In this document: positions 27,605-35,554 of the stretch, piece by piece | How the letters are laid out: each line of letters opens with the position of its first letter | Numbering within the stretch: position 1 is the stretch's first letter | Origin: Beijerinckia indica subsp. indica ATCC 9039 | GTDB lineage: Bacteria > Pseudomonadota > Alphaproteobacteria > Rhizobiales > Beijerinckiaceae | Assembly: GCF_000019845.1 (NCBI RefSeq) | Contig: NC_010581.1 | Span: 4,106,154-4,170,153, forward strand | Length of the DNA stretch: 64,000 nt | Direction: 5' to 3' | Notes under the pieces: model-generated | The model's database searches: none | What the model was told of the DNA's origin: nothing | The model's input: the letters and a program-made list of their open reading frames with translations, nothing else | Position numbers and translations under genes: made by a program

Positions 27605-27610
27605 GATGCG

Positions 27611-27701
27611 GCGCGGTAACGATGTTACCGCCGATGCCCTCCTTGGGCGTTTCCTCCCTTGACTTGGACCGCTTGTGGCGACACAGGCGGTTTTTTCTTT
27701 T
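27611..27701 (+). ncRNA. suhB/MmgR type small RNA, copy 4
   Basis: Hairpin 1 is fully Watson-Crick (GCGGTAAC/GTTACCGC). The terminator stem is ACCGCTTGTG/CACAGGCGGT (27668-27691): two neighbouring pairs swap between U-A and U-G compared with the other copies, and the loop is GCGA, still a GNRA tetraloop. The tract TTTCCTCCCT is kept. Promoter and spacer differ most from the others. Confidence 0.82.
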
Positions 27702-27905
27702 GGGCTCCTCTCTTCTCCGCATAAATCCCTTTCAAGGGTTTCCTATGCAAATAGGACAATGCAGGGCCCAGTTTTGCGCATTTCTCGGCCGCGTGTGTCC
27801 TCTACATTCTCTAAGATACTGAAATAAATAATTTATTTCGAATCTCTTCCCCGTGGCGAAGGCTCCGAACCCCATGCATTCTGACAAGCGCCTTTACAAA
27901 AAGGC

Positions 27906-27934
27906 TTGCTCTTTCTGCGGTGCCGATGCATATT
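27906..27934 (+). promoter_or_regulatory. sRNA copy 5 promoter, no palindrome
   Basis: TTGCTC (27906-27911), 17-base spacer, CATATT (27929-27934). The spacer palindrome of copies 1-3 is missing. Confidence 0.65.
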
Positions 27935-27940
27935 GTTGCG

Positions 27941-28033
27941 GTGCGGTAACGATGTTACCGCCGATGCCCTCCTTGGGCGTTTCCTCCCTTGACTTGGACC
28001 GCTTGTGGCAACACGAGCGGTTCCTTTCTTTTT
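27941..28033 (+). ncRNA. suhB/MmgR type small RNA, copy 5
   Basis: Core as in copies 1 and 4 (hairpin 1 GCGGTAAC/GTTACCGC, TTTCCTCCCT, stem ACCGCTTGTG with GCAA loop at 27998-28021). The T run is interrupted (TTCCTTTCTTTTT), so termination may be weaker. It ends 25 bases before the stop of the converging amidohydrolase gene; read-through would be antisense to that gene. Confidence 0.82.
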
Positions 28034-28057
28034 GGGCAGGATAATATTTTTGGTGGA

Positions 28058-29023
28058 TTATTCCGCTGCGGCCTGTTGGGGCCGACGATCGGCGATTGCC
28101 GCCGCCAGGGCCGCCGCCATTCTGGTCAGATCTTCCGCAACAGTCGCAAAACATGGACTTGGTTCGAAGGTCCTCTCGTCCATGTAGAGCCCGCGGCTCA
28201 CTTCGATCTGCAAGGCATGAAAATGCGTGGCGGGATTGCCGTAATGCTCGGTGATAAAGCCACCGGCATAGGGTTTATTGCGCTGGACCTGATAGCCCAT
28301 CTGTCGCAGGGCCTGTTCCACGGTTTCCACAAGATCGACAGCGCAGCTCGTCCCATAGCGGTCGCCGAGCACAAAATCCGGCCGGTTTCCGGGGCGGCTC
28401 GCGGGGCCGCGACTCTCGCTTTGTCCGAGGCCCGCCTGCGTGTTCGAAGGCATGGAATGGCAATCGACCAGAAGCGCAACGCCGAAGGTTTTTTCGGCGC
28501 GTTCGAGCAGTGCCCGCAAAGCGCGATGATAAGGCTTATAGAGACGGTCGATCCGCCACATGGCTTCTTCGACGGGCAAGCGTCCCAAATAGATTTCCTG
28601 CGCTTCACCGACCACACGGGCGATCGTGCCGAGCCCAGCGGCGACCCGCAATGATCTCGTATTGGAGAAAACGGGCAACTTGCCGTCGAACATTTTGGGA
28701 TCGAGCTCATAGGGCTCGCGATTAACGTCCAGAAAGGCGCGCGGAAAATGGGCCCGGATCAAAGGCGCGCCAAGCCCCGCCACGCCGCGGAACAAAGCAT
28801 CGACATGCACATCCTCGGAACGACGCAGGGTCAAGGCATCGAGCCGAGCCGATACGAGGAAGCGGCGTGGGTAAAGAGATCCAGAATGCGGTGAGGAAAA
28901 CACCAGTGGACACGTCAGCGTCTCAGGCTCCAGGACCTCAAAAGGCGGGTTGAAATCGAGATCTCGCGCCTCCTCCCCGTGCTGGATTTTTGTCGTGTCC
29001 TTGCCAGGATCGTCCGACGTCAT
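28058..29023 (-). CDS. N-formylglutamate amidohydrolase family protein
   Basis: 321 residues of the family that hydrolyses N-formylglutamate to glutamate and formate, last step of one histidine breakdown route. Motifs: VFSSPHSGSLYP about residue 41, DVNREPYELDP about 118 and LLVDCHSMPS about 184, which carry the likely metal-binding His, Asp and Glu residues; ALQIEVSRGLYMDE near the end. No other hut genes are present, so a role in another formyl- or acyl-amino-acid pathway is possible. Pairing with a divergent cpdR is common in rhizobia. Confidence 0.88.
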   Translation of the reverse strand: MTSDDPGKDTTKIQHGEEARDLDFNPPFEVLEPETLTCPLVFSSPHSGSLYPRRFLVSARLDALTLRRSEDVHVDALFRGVAGLGAPLIRAHFPRAFLDVNREPYELDPKMFDGKLPVFSNTRSLRVAAGLGTIARVVGEAQEIYLGRLPVEEAMWRIDRLYKPYHRALRALLERAEKTFGVALLVDCHSMPSNTQAGLGQSESRGPASRPGNRPDFVLGDRYGTSCAVDLVETVEQALRQMGYQVQRNKPYAGGFITEHYGNPATHFHALQIEVSRGLYMDERTFEPSPCFATVAEDLTRMAAALAAAIADRRPQQAAAE

Positions 29024-29438
29024 GCCTTTTCCTTCAAGACGCTTTCAAGCTCCGTGATTTGGCCGCAATCCTGGTTGAAAGAGGTAAGTATTGCGTCATC
29101 CCGCCATCTTCATACTGTCGCAGGCGTGTCGCTCTCTGTCCACTCAATATAGCGATTGCTTTCCAAACCGGCCGGTCCCTCATTTGGGTCCTTATCTGGG
29201 TTGGAAGCAAATATCGGTCTTTTCCGGGCATGTTCAAGCGAGCGCGAGGACCAATGGATGGCGACGCGCATCATGTCCGAGGCAACGGATCTTTGAAAAT
29301 GCGTCCAATCAGATGCCAGGGAGAAAGCATGAGCCGAGCGAAACACGGCTTTCTGCGAGATACCGAGGCAAAAAGGCCGGAATCTTCATTGGATTTTTAC
29401 CAGGCTTTGTTCAGATGAGGCACTTGTGAGGCCCCACC
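29024..29438. other. Divergent region between the amidohydrolase gene and cpdR
   Basis: 415 bases with no credible gene, tRNA or hairpin that I can support. It must contain the promoters for both flanking genes; no clear -35/-10 pair stood out. Confidence 0.5.
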
Positions 29439-29822
29439 ATGAACGACATTCTACTCTCCGATCATTGTAAAATTTTGCTCGCCGAGGACGACAACGACAT
29501 GCGCCGTTTCCTCACCAAGGCGCTTGAAAATGCCGGCTTCGAAGTGTCTCCGCATGACAATGGGCTCGCGGCCTATAATCGGCTGCGTGAGGAGCCTTTT
29601 GAATTACTCCTGACCGATATTGTGATGCCCGAGATGGACGGGATTGAACTGGCCAAACGGGCCACGGAACTCGATCCGGATATCAAGGTCATGTTCATTA
29701 CGGGTTTCGCGGCTGTCGCCCTCAATCCCGACAATCACGCGCCGAAACAGGCCAAGGTTCTCTCCAAGCCGTTTCATTTGCGTGATCTCGTCAACGAAGT
29801 CCAAAGATTGCTCGCGGCTTAA
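29439..29822 (+). CDS. cpdR: Response regulator CpdR, proteolysis adaptor of the CtrA pathway
   Basis: Stand-alone receiver of 127 residues with near-canonical CpdR sequence (ILLAEDDNDMRRFL, LLTDIVMPEMDGIELA, MFITGFAAVALN). Acidic pocket D17-D18, acceptor D60, conserved Lys in LSKPF. Unphosphorylated CpdR brings ClpXP and its substrates, CtrA among them, to the cell pole. It has about eight more N-terminal residues than the usual CKILLAEDD start. Phosphate is known to come from the CckA-ChpT relay, which is not in this window. Confidence 0.93.
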   Translation: MNDILLSDHCKILLAEDDNDMRRFLTKALENAGFEVSPHDNGLAAYNRLREEPFELLLTDIVMPEMDGIELAKRATELDPDIKVMFITGFAAVALNPDNHAPKQAKVLSKPFHLRDLVNEVQRLLAA

Positions 29823-29911
29823 GGTCGGGAATCTCCTTGTCTGGCAAGGGGATGGTCTGGCGAGGGGATGAGGATGCTGGTGCCCGGCGGATTTGACGAC
29901 CTGGATCTCAG

Positions 29912-31171
29912 ATGCACAAAAATCGCGTGATGCACGTGCAAAATATCGCCCGCTTTCGGCCTCGGTGGCCAGCAGCAAAGGCAGGGTTTGAGAAGGCCTG
30001 GCTCCTGCTCGCCCTCGGCATCGTGCTGACACAGGGACAAGGGCAAGCAGCGGGTGCCGAATTCGAGACTTGTGTGGCGTCCTTACGAGCGAATGCGCAG
30101 GCCCAGGGAACCACGTCCGCGACGCTCGCGCGCACGCTGGACAGCGTGCAGTTCGATCCCGAAATCATCCCGCTTTCCACTAATCAGCCTGAATTCAAGA
30201 CACCGATCTGGGATTATCTTTCGGGCCTCGTCGATCAGGAGAGGGTCGATGATGGTCGTTCAATGATGCAACGTCATGCTCAGGCCTTTGCGACGGCAGA
30301 GCAACGGTTCAGCGTCGACCGGGCGGTCATCGCTGCCGTTTGGGGTGTCGAATCGGATTTCGGGCGGGGATTTGGGACGCGCCCTGTCATACGCTCGCTC
30401 ACCACGCTCTCCTGCGCCGGGCCACGCCAGTCCTATTTTCGGAGCGAATTACTGGCCGCCCTGAAAATCGTCCAGAATGGTGACATCGAACCCAGCCAAT
30501 TCAATGGTTCCTGGGCGGGTGCTTTCGGTCATACGCAATTCATGCCCTCCACCTTTTTGCGAACCGCTGTCGACCTTGACGGTGACGGGCGCCGCGATCT
30601 GATCAATTCCGTGCCCGATGCCCTCGGATCGACTGCTGCTTATTTGCGCAAAGGTGGTTGGACGCCGGGGCTCGAATGGGGCTACGAAGTGCTCCTGCCT
30701 CCTCATTATGCCGGGCCTTCCGGCCGGACCCGCAAGGAGCCGCTCGCTACTTGGGCAGCGCGCGGCTTGCGGCGCATGGATGGAGCGCCTCTGAGCGGCG
30801 CCACTCCGGCGGGTCTCTTGCTGCCGGCCGGACCTACCGGGCCCGCTTTTCTAGTGACGCGCAATTTCGAGGCGATCTATTCCTATAATGCCGCCGAATC
30901 CTATGCTCTGGCCATTGCACTTCTGTCGAATCGCCTGCGTGGTCGGCCGGGTCTCGTCGCCGCCTGGCCGACGGATGATCCGGGTCTCTCCCGTGCCGAG
31001 CGGAGGGAGGTTCAAGCGCTTCTCATGCGGCAGGGTTATGATCTCGATGGTAAAGCCGATGGCGTGATCGGCACCAAGAGCCGCCAGGCGATCAGCGATT
31101 TCCAGCAACGCCACGGCCTCGCACCCAATGGACGTGCCAGCGCTTCAGTCCTTGCCGCGCTCCGGCGCTGA
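29912..31171 (+). CDS. Lytic murein transglycosylase (MltB-type) with peptidoglycan-binding domain
   Basis: Cleaves the glycan strand of peptidoglycan. 419 residues: hydrophobic export segment about 30-47 (WLLLALGIVLTQG), SLT_2 catalytic domain with Glu in AAVWGVESDFGRGFG about residue 148, GAFGHTQFMPSTFLR and DLDGDGRRDL, and a C-terminal PG_binding_1 domain (LSRAERREVQALLMRQGYDLDG...IGTKSRQAISDFQ). The N terminus is long for a signal peptide; an ATG at 29930 is an alternative start. Confidence 0.93.
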   Translation: MHKNRVMHVQNIARFRPRWPAAKAGFEKAWLLLALGIVLTQGQGQAAGAEFETCVASLRANAQAQGTTSATLARTLDSVQFDPEIIPLSTNQPEFKTPIWDYLSGLVDQERVDDGRSMMQRHAQAFATAEQRFSVDRAVIAAVWGVESDFGRGFGTRPVIRSLTTLSCAGPRQSYFRSELLAALKIVQNGDIEPSQFNGSWAGAFGHTQFMPSTFLRTAVDLDGDGRRDLINSVPDALGSTAAYLRKGGWTPGLEWGYEVLLPPHYAGPSGRTRKEPLATWAARGLRRMDGAPLSGATPAGLLLPAGPTGPAFLVTRNFEAIYSYNAAESYALAIALLSNRLRGRPGLVAAWPTDDPGLSRAERREVQALLMRQGYDLDGKADGVIGTKSRQAISDFQQRHGLAPNGRASASVLAALRR

Positions 31172-31451
31172 AGCGGTTTTCGGGTCACCTCCAAACCCGG
31201 TCAAGAGGATCATTTGACTGTCCTCGTCCTTCGCGCCTCTCACAAGCGAAAACGCTTTCTGCCTGCCTCGCGGCCAGGCCAGGACGTGGCTCTTTGAATC
31301 GGAATGAGGGTGACATGCCCCCAGCTATTCACCGCCGTGCAGGGGAGCCGACCTGACCCCCTCTTTCGACAAGAATGCGCGCCGCTTCCGCCCACGCTAA
31401 ACAATGAGAAAACCTGCCGACGATCTCGATGGCGGGCGCGGGGGAAGAACC

Positions 31452-32888
31452 ATGGGGCAGAAGACTTATCCTGATATGAAGGTGCGCGAAGGCTGGCTGG
31501 AGAAAGTGGCGATCCGCGTCACGGCCTGGTCGGAACGCTGGTTTCCCGATGCCTATGTTTTCGCTTTGCTGGCGCTGATCATTGTCGCGCTTTGCGCCCT
31601 GGCCAATGGAACGCCAATCGAGGCTGTGGCGCAATCGTTTGGCGATGGCTTTTGGGGGCTGATTCCCTTCACCATGCAAATGGCGATGCTGGTGATCGGA
31701 GGTTATTGTGTCGCGCGCTCGCCGGCAGCGAGCTGGTTGATCGAAGCCTTGGCCCGCTTTCCGCAAAGTGCTCGCGGGACCATTGTCTTTGTCGCCATCG
31801 TCGCGATTACAACATCGCTGGTGCATTGGGCGTTCAGCACGGTATTCTGCGCTTTGCTGGTGCGCACATTGGCCCGACGCGAGGATTTGCGTTTCGACTA
31901 TCGGGCGGCGAGCGCGGCTGCTTATCTGGGCCTTGGTGCTGTATGGGCTTTGGGGATCAGTTCTTCGGCGGCGCAATTACAAGCCAATCCCGCCAGCATG
32001 CCGGAGGCCCTGCTCAAGATCAGTGGCGTGCTGCCTTTCAGTCAGACGATCTTTCTCTGGCAGTCCATGCTCATGCTCGGGGCCATTGCCGTGTCCTCGA
32101 TCCTGATCTGCTATTTCTCCGCGCCTTTGGGTGAACGGACGAAGACAGCGGCGGATATGGGTGTCGATGCGCATGGCGACGCCATCATTCTGCCGCCACG
32201 GTCGCGGCCGGGGGAATGGCTTGAATATAGCCCGATCCTTACTTTGTTTGTCTTCGCCGTCGGCATGATCTGGGTGGTGAATGAATTTGCCCACAAAGGG
32301 GCTTTGCGGGGCATTTCCGATCTCAATTCCTATAATCTGATGTTCCTCTTGTTCGGTATGTTGCTGAACTGGAGGCCAAAGCGCTTTCTGATTGTCGTGG
32401 CCAAGGCGGTTCCGGCGACCGCCGGCGTGTTGATCCAATTTCCGATCTATAGCGCCATCGCTTTTCTGATCTCCCGCGCCAAGGGGGCTGGCGGCCTGAC
32501 ACTGACCGATCATCTCACAACGATCTTTGTGAGTGTGGCGACCCGTGAAACTTTCGCGCCGCTGGTTGGTATCTATTCCGCGGTGCTCGGCTTTTTCATG
32601 CCCTCAGGTGGGGGAAAATGGCTGGTCGAGGCGCCCTATGTCATGCAGGCCGCGGTCAATCTCAAGGCCCATCTCGGTTGGGCGGTGCAGGCCTATAATG
32701 CGGGTGAGGCCTTGCCCAATCTCATCAATCCCTTCTGGATGCTTCCCCTTCTGGGCGTATTAGGACTGCAGGCACGCGACATCGTCGGTTTTACCTTTCT
32801 CCAGCTTGCCGTCCATTTGCCGGTGGTGGTCTTTCTGCTCTGGCTCTTGAGCTATACGCTTGCCTATGTGCCGCCCATGATGCCTTGA
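31452..32888 (+). CDS. AtoE-type short-chain fatty acid transporter
   Basis: Inner-membrane carrier of the AtoE family, 478 residues with about a dozen membrane segments (first FALLALIIVALCALA). Family-like stretches are RFPDAYVFAL-like WFPDAYVFALLALI, HWAFSTVFCALLVR, FSVATRETFAPLVG-like VSVATRETFAPLVG, and PSGGGKWLVEAPYV. ATG 31452 has GGGGGAAG upstream and is preferred to the in-frame ATG at 31404. No acetoacetate or butyrate genes sit beside it. The substrate is inferred from the family only. Confidence 0.9.
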   Translation: MGQKTYPDMKVREGWLEKVAIRVTAWSERWFPDAYVFALLALIIVALCALANGTPIEAVAQSFGDGFWGLIPFTMQMAMLVIGGYCVARSPAASWLIEALARFPQSARGTIVFVAIVAITTSLVHWAFSTVFCALLVRTLARREDLRFDYRAASAAAYLGLGAVWALGISSSAAQLQANPASMPEALLKISGVLPFSQTIFLWQSMLMLGAIAVSSILICYFSAPLGERTKTAADMGVDAHGDAIILPPRSRPGEWLEYSPILTLFVFAVGMIWVVNEFAHKGALRGISDLNSYNLMFLLFGMLLNWRPKRFLIVVAKAVPATAGVLIQFPIYSAIAFLISRAKGAGGLTLTDHLTTIFVSVATRETFAPLVGIYSAVLGFFMPSGGGKWLVEAPYVMQAAVNLKAHLGWAVQAYNAGEALPNLINPFWMLPLLGVLGLQARDIVGFTFLQLAVHLPVVVFLLWLLSYTLAYVPPMMP

Positions 32889-32928
32889 ACGGGATGTCTT
32901 TTCTTCTTGCCTTGGGTGGATGGGGCGG

Positions 32929-32977
32929 AGTGGATCCGAAGAAGGGTTTGTCTTCTGATCCACTGGCGTTTTTTTTT
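32929..32977 (+). terminator. Intrinsic terminator after the AtoE-type gene
   Basis: AGTGGATC (32929-32936) pairs with GATCCACT (32957-32964) with an inner GAAGA/TCTTC pairing, then a run of nine T from 32969. It stops plus-strand transcription before the converging flagellar operon. Confidence 0.8.
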
Positions 32978-33141
32978 ACAAAGATCACGGCCTACCATCA
33001 GTCATAAGGGAATGCCTCGCGCGCTGAGCAGCTTTACCCCGAAGGAATAACCTCTTAGCGCGAGAGCGCTGTCCTCGACCCATCTATTGGATAAATGTTT
33101 TTTCAACTCTCAGGCATGAGATTGATTGAACGAGACATGCT

Positions 33142-33882
33142 CTATGTATATGAGCGCACCAGGCTGCCGATGAGCATGTTCCATCCATCGATAAGAATGA
33201 AGAAAAGAACCTTGACTGGGAGTGCGATGACTGTCGGAGGCAGCATCATCATACCCATCGACATGGTAATGGCCGATGTGATCATGTCGATGACGAGAAA
33301 TGGCAAAACGATAAGAAATCCCATTTCAAATCCACGCCTCAACTCAGAAATCATGAATGCGGGAATCAGGATACGCAATTCTATTTCCGAACCCGTTTGG
33401 TCCACCGAGGGAAAGTTCTCCTTCGCCAAATCAGTAAAGAGTTTCAGATCCTTGCCACGGACCTGACCACTCATGAATTCTCTGAAAGGCTGTATTATTT
33501 TGGGGAAAGCCTCTTGTTCCGTCAGCTGATTGTCCATCATCGGCTTGACCCCGCCGTCCCAGGCTTTCTCGAAGACGGGTGACATGACGTAAAATGTCAT
33601 GAAGAGCGAAAGGCTGATCAGAACCAGATTGGCGGGAGTACTTTGCAAGCCGAGACCTGAACGCAGGAACGAAAGAGCAATCGCGAAGCGTGTGAAACTC
33701 GTGACCATAACCAAAAGGCCAGGCGCCACAGAGAGAATGGTCAGAAGTGCGACAAGCTGAATGATACGACCCGAAACAGTTCCATTTCCGGGCGGCACGA
33801 GTGTACTCAGGTCGGGTACTTGTGCATAGGCAGCGGGTGCCAGGGCAATGATGAGAAAGCTGACAATAAGTAGACGTTTCAC
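33142..33882 (-). CDS. fliP: Flagellar type III export gate protein FliP
   Basis: Core of the export gate (FliPQR) in the inner membrane. 246 residues: signal sequence (LLIVSFLIIALAPAAYA), then membrane segments with the FliP signatures VMVTSFTRFAIALSFLR, PANLVLISLSLFMTFYVM and ISELRRGFEMGFLIVLPFLVIDM. Starts at GTG overlapping the fliL stop (GTGA). It is the last gene of this flagellar operon in the window; nothing further follows downstream. Confidence 0.97.
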   Translation of the reverse strand: MKRLLIVSFLIIALAPAAYAQVPDLSTLVPPGNGTVSGRIIQLVALLTILSVAPGLLVMVTSFTRFAIALSFLRSGLGLQSTPANLVLISLSLFMTFYVMSPVFEKAWDGGVKPMMDNQLTEQEAFPKIIQPFREFMSGQVRGKDLKLFTDLAKENFPSVDQTGSEIELRILIPAFMISELRRGFEMGFLIVLPFLVIDMITSAITMSMGMMMLPPTVIALPVKVLFFILIDGWNMLIGSLVRSYT

Positions 33883-34382
33883 TGGATCACCAAGGCTTGG
33901 ATGACAAGTTCCTGAATGGCGCCATTCGATCGGATATGAGCGCGTTCGTTGAGATCGTCGCGAAGATTCTGAAATCCGCTCGGACCAGCCAGCTGCGCGA
34001 CAGACAGGGTCTTCAAATATCCGAGTACATCTGTCGTGAGTTGCATGGACAGCACTTCTGGCTTTGGGACAATTTTGCTGTCGAAAAGCATGACGGTTTC
34101 CAATCGGATCCAGGAATTGGGTGGATCGGCGAGATTGGCAATTATGGGAGGTAAGGGCCAGGCATTGACATTTGCGCCCAATTTCGACGGACTATTCTCC
34201 TTCTCAATTGTCGACATGGTGTCTGCCAGTTTCGCTTTAATAGACAAAACGAGGTAATAGCCGACGCTCGCGCCGACAGCGCCGGCGAAAAGCGTCAGAC
34301 CCACCAACACACCCAAGCGGTGCAGTTTTGATTGCGATAATGATGGGTTAGACGGCAATGCCGGCACGTCTTGAGAAGCCAT
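33879..34382 (-). CDS. fliL: Flagellar basal body-associated protein FliL
   Basis: Single-pass inner-membrane protein that surrounds or supports the stator. 167 residues: cytoplasmic N terminus, membrane segment about 22-46 (LGVLVGLTLFAGAVGASVGYY), periplasmic FliL domain (VMLFDSKIVPKPEVLSMQL, DVLGYLKTLSVAQLAG, LRDDLNERAHIRS). Coupled to fliP; 136 bases separate it from flgH. Confidence 0.93.
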   Translation of the reverse strand: MASQDVPALPSNPSLSQSKLHRLGVLVGLTLFAGAVGASVGYYLVLSIKAKLADTMSTIEKENSPSKLGANVNAWPLPPIIANLADPPNSWIRLETVMLFDSKIVPKPEVLSMQLTTDVLGYLKTLSVAQLAGPSGFQNLRDDLNERAHIRSNGAIQELVIQALVIQ

Positions 34383-34518
34383 TCTGTATCCATCGAACTG
34401 ACGAAAGGATTTGTCGGTTGCAACATGCCGTTCGGAAGTGAAGAGGCAGGCGTTAGGTCACTTGTTGAATCGCACTCGATTCATCCAAAAAGCGATATTT
34501 TTTCATTAGCTTAATGCT

Positions 34519-35307
34519 CTAAATCGGTTTGAAGCGGTCATAGATTTGTTGACCGATCGCCGGCTGCTGCACCTCCATGATGCGGCCACGTCCCCCATAG
34601 GAAATACGGGCTTCAGCAATCTTGTCATAGGAAACTGTATTATCCTTGGCGATATCTTGAGGCCTCACGATACCGGCTACATTCAGGAGACGTAGTTCAA
34701 AATTGACGCGCACTTCTTGCGACCCTGAAATGATGAGATTCCCGTTGGGAAGGACATCCGTTACGACGGCCGCCACGGAAAGTTGCATTTTCTCCGAACG
34801 GTCGATGGCGCCTTGGCCTTGGGTCGACGAAAGAATATCCGATGTGATCGTCGGCTTGAACTGGATTGTCTGATTGCTGAGGCCGAGTTTGTAGTCGAAT
34901 CCTGTATTGATCTTGGCTTCGAGGGAGCGGTCCGTATTATTGCCAAATGTCGCGTGATCATTGATAAAGATCATCACAGTGACGACATCTCCTATTCTGG
35001 CAGCACGTGGGTCACTGAAGATATCGGTTCGGCTCCCATTCCAGATCGATTGCGGCCGCGTCATGCTGGCATTTTGGAAAACGGCCGTTGCCGATGGTTG
35101 AACTCGCGCAGCGAGGCCGGTTCCGAGTGCACTCATGGCTGGCTCTCGTCCAAGTTCCCGTATATCGCCCGCGCATCCCGCAAGCGCCACTGAACCGAGG
35201 GCGACGAAGGCGAAGGAGAACCGTAACGAAATCTTTTGATCAATGAGACGCTCAAGCGAAAAGCAGGATCTTGCCCCGGCGCTGATGGCGTTGCGACCGT
35301 TTGTCAT
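34519..35307 (-). CDS. flgH: Flagellar L-ring lipoprotein FlgH, start uncertain
   Basis: Forms the outer-membrane ring around the rod. The FlgH domain is clear: SIWNGSRTDIFSDPRAARIGDVVTV, LPNGNLIISGSQEVRVN and EARISYGGRGRIMEVQQP. The lipobox LAGC follows FAFVALGSVA. From ATG 35307 (262 residues) the signal peptide has a long 25-residue polar start and no ribosome site is visible. The frame stays open further up to an ATG at 35553, one base after the motE stop, but a 110-residue extension before a lipoprotein signal would be unusual. Gene order is that of rhizobial operons. Confidence 0.9.
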   Translation of the reverse strand: MTNGRNAISAGARSCFSLERLIDQKISLRFSFAFVALGSVALAGCAGDIRELGREPAMSALGTGLAARVQPSATAVFQNASMTRPQSIWNGSRTDIFSDPRAARIGDVVTVMIFINDHATFGNNTDRSLEAKINTGFDYKLGLSNQTIQFKPTITSDILSSTQGQGAIDRSEKMQLSVAAVVTDVLPNGNLIISGSQEVRVNFELRLLNVAGIVRPQDIAKDNTVSYDKIAEARISYGGRGRIMEVQQPAIGQQIYDRFKPI

Positions 35308-35554
35308 GATCGATTGGAACTGTTTGTGCTTGCCGTAGGCGTGGCACTCGGGAACAGACTCGTGATTGGTGGACAGGGAATCTGTTCGCAAAAGTCCATT
35401 GAGGCCAATCCGCCAGAAAATATTTTTTTGGATGGTCGCGGGCGAGACTTCTGCACGAACAGCTTCTATCGGAATGGCTTCCATTGGGATCGAAGCCATC
35501 TGGAGATTGTCTTGGGGATTTTCCTGGGCGTTCTTGATAAGAAAGCTTGGCATT

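Larger units (their letters stand above)
26288..28057. other. Five-copy small-RNA array region
   Basis: 1.77 kb between hisN and the N-formylglutamate amidohydrolase gene with no protein gene. The -35 boxes of the five units start at 26524, 26873, 27228, 27576 and 27906, i.e. steps of 349, 355, 348 and 330 bases. Spacers of units 1-2 and 2-3 are also clearly related (shared CACCTGGAATTATTAAT and CATGCCTGTG blocks), so whole ~350-base segments were duplicated; later spacers have diverged more than the RNA cores. Confidence 0.85.

Noticed and set aside
26369-27822. Several short plus-strand open frames across the array encoding similar peptides (containing PSLGVSSLDL)
   Set aside because: They repeat because the RNA core is repeated in a similar frame. 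The frames cross promoters and intrinsic terminators, and differences between copies preserve RNA pairing rather than amino acids.
26500-28050. CRISPR array
   Set aside because: Repeat spacing is about 330-355 bases, units contain promoters and terminators, and there are no cas genes or uniform spacers.
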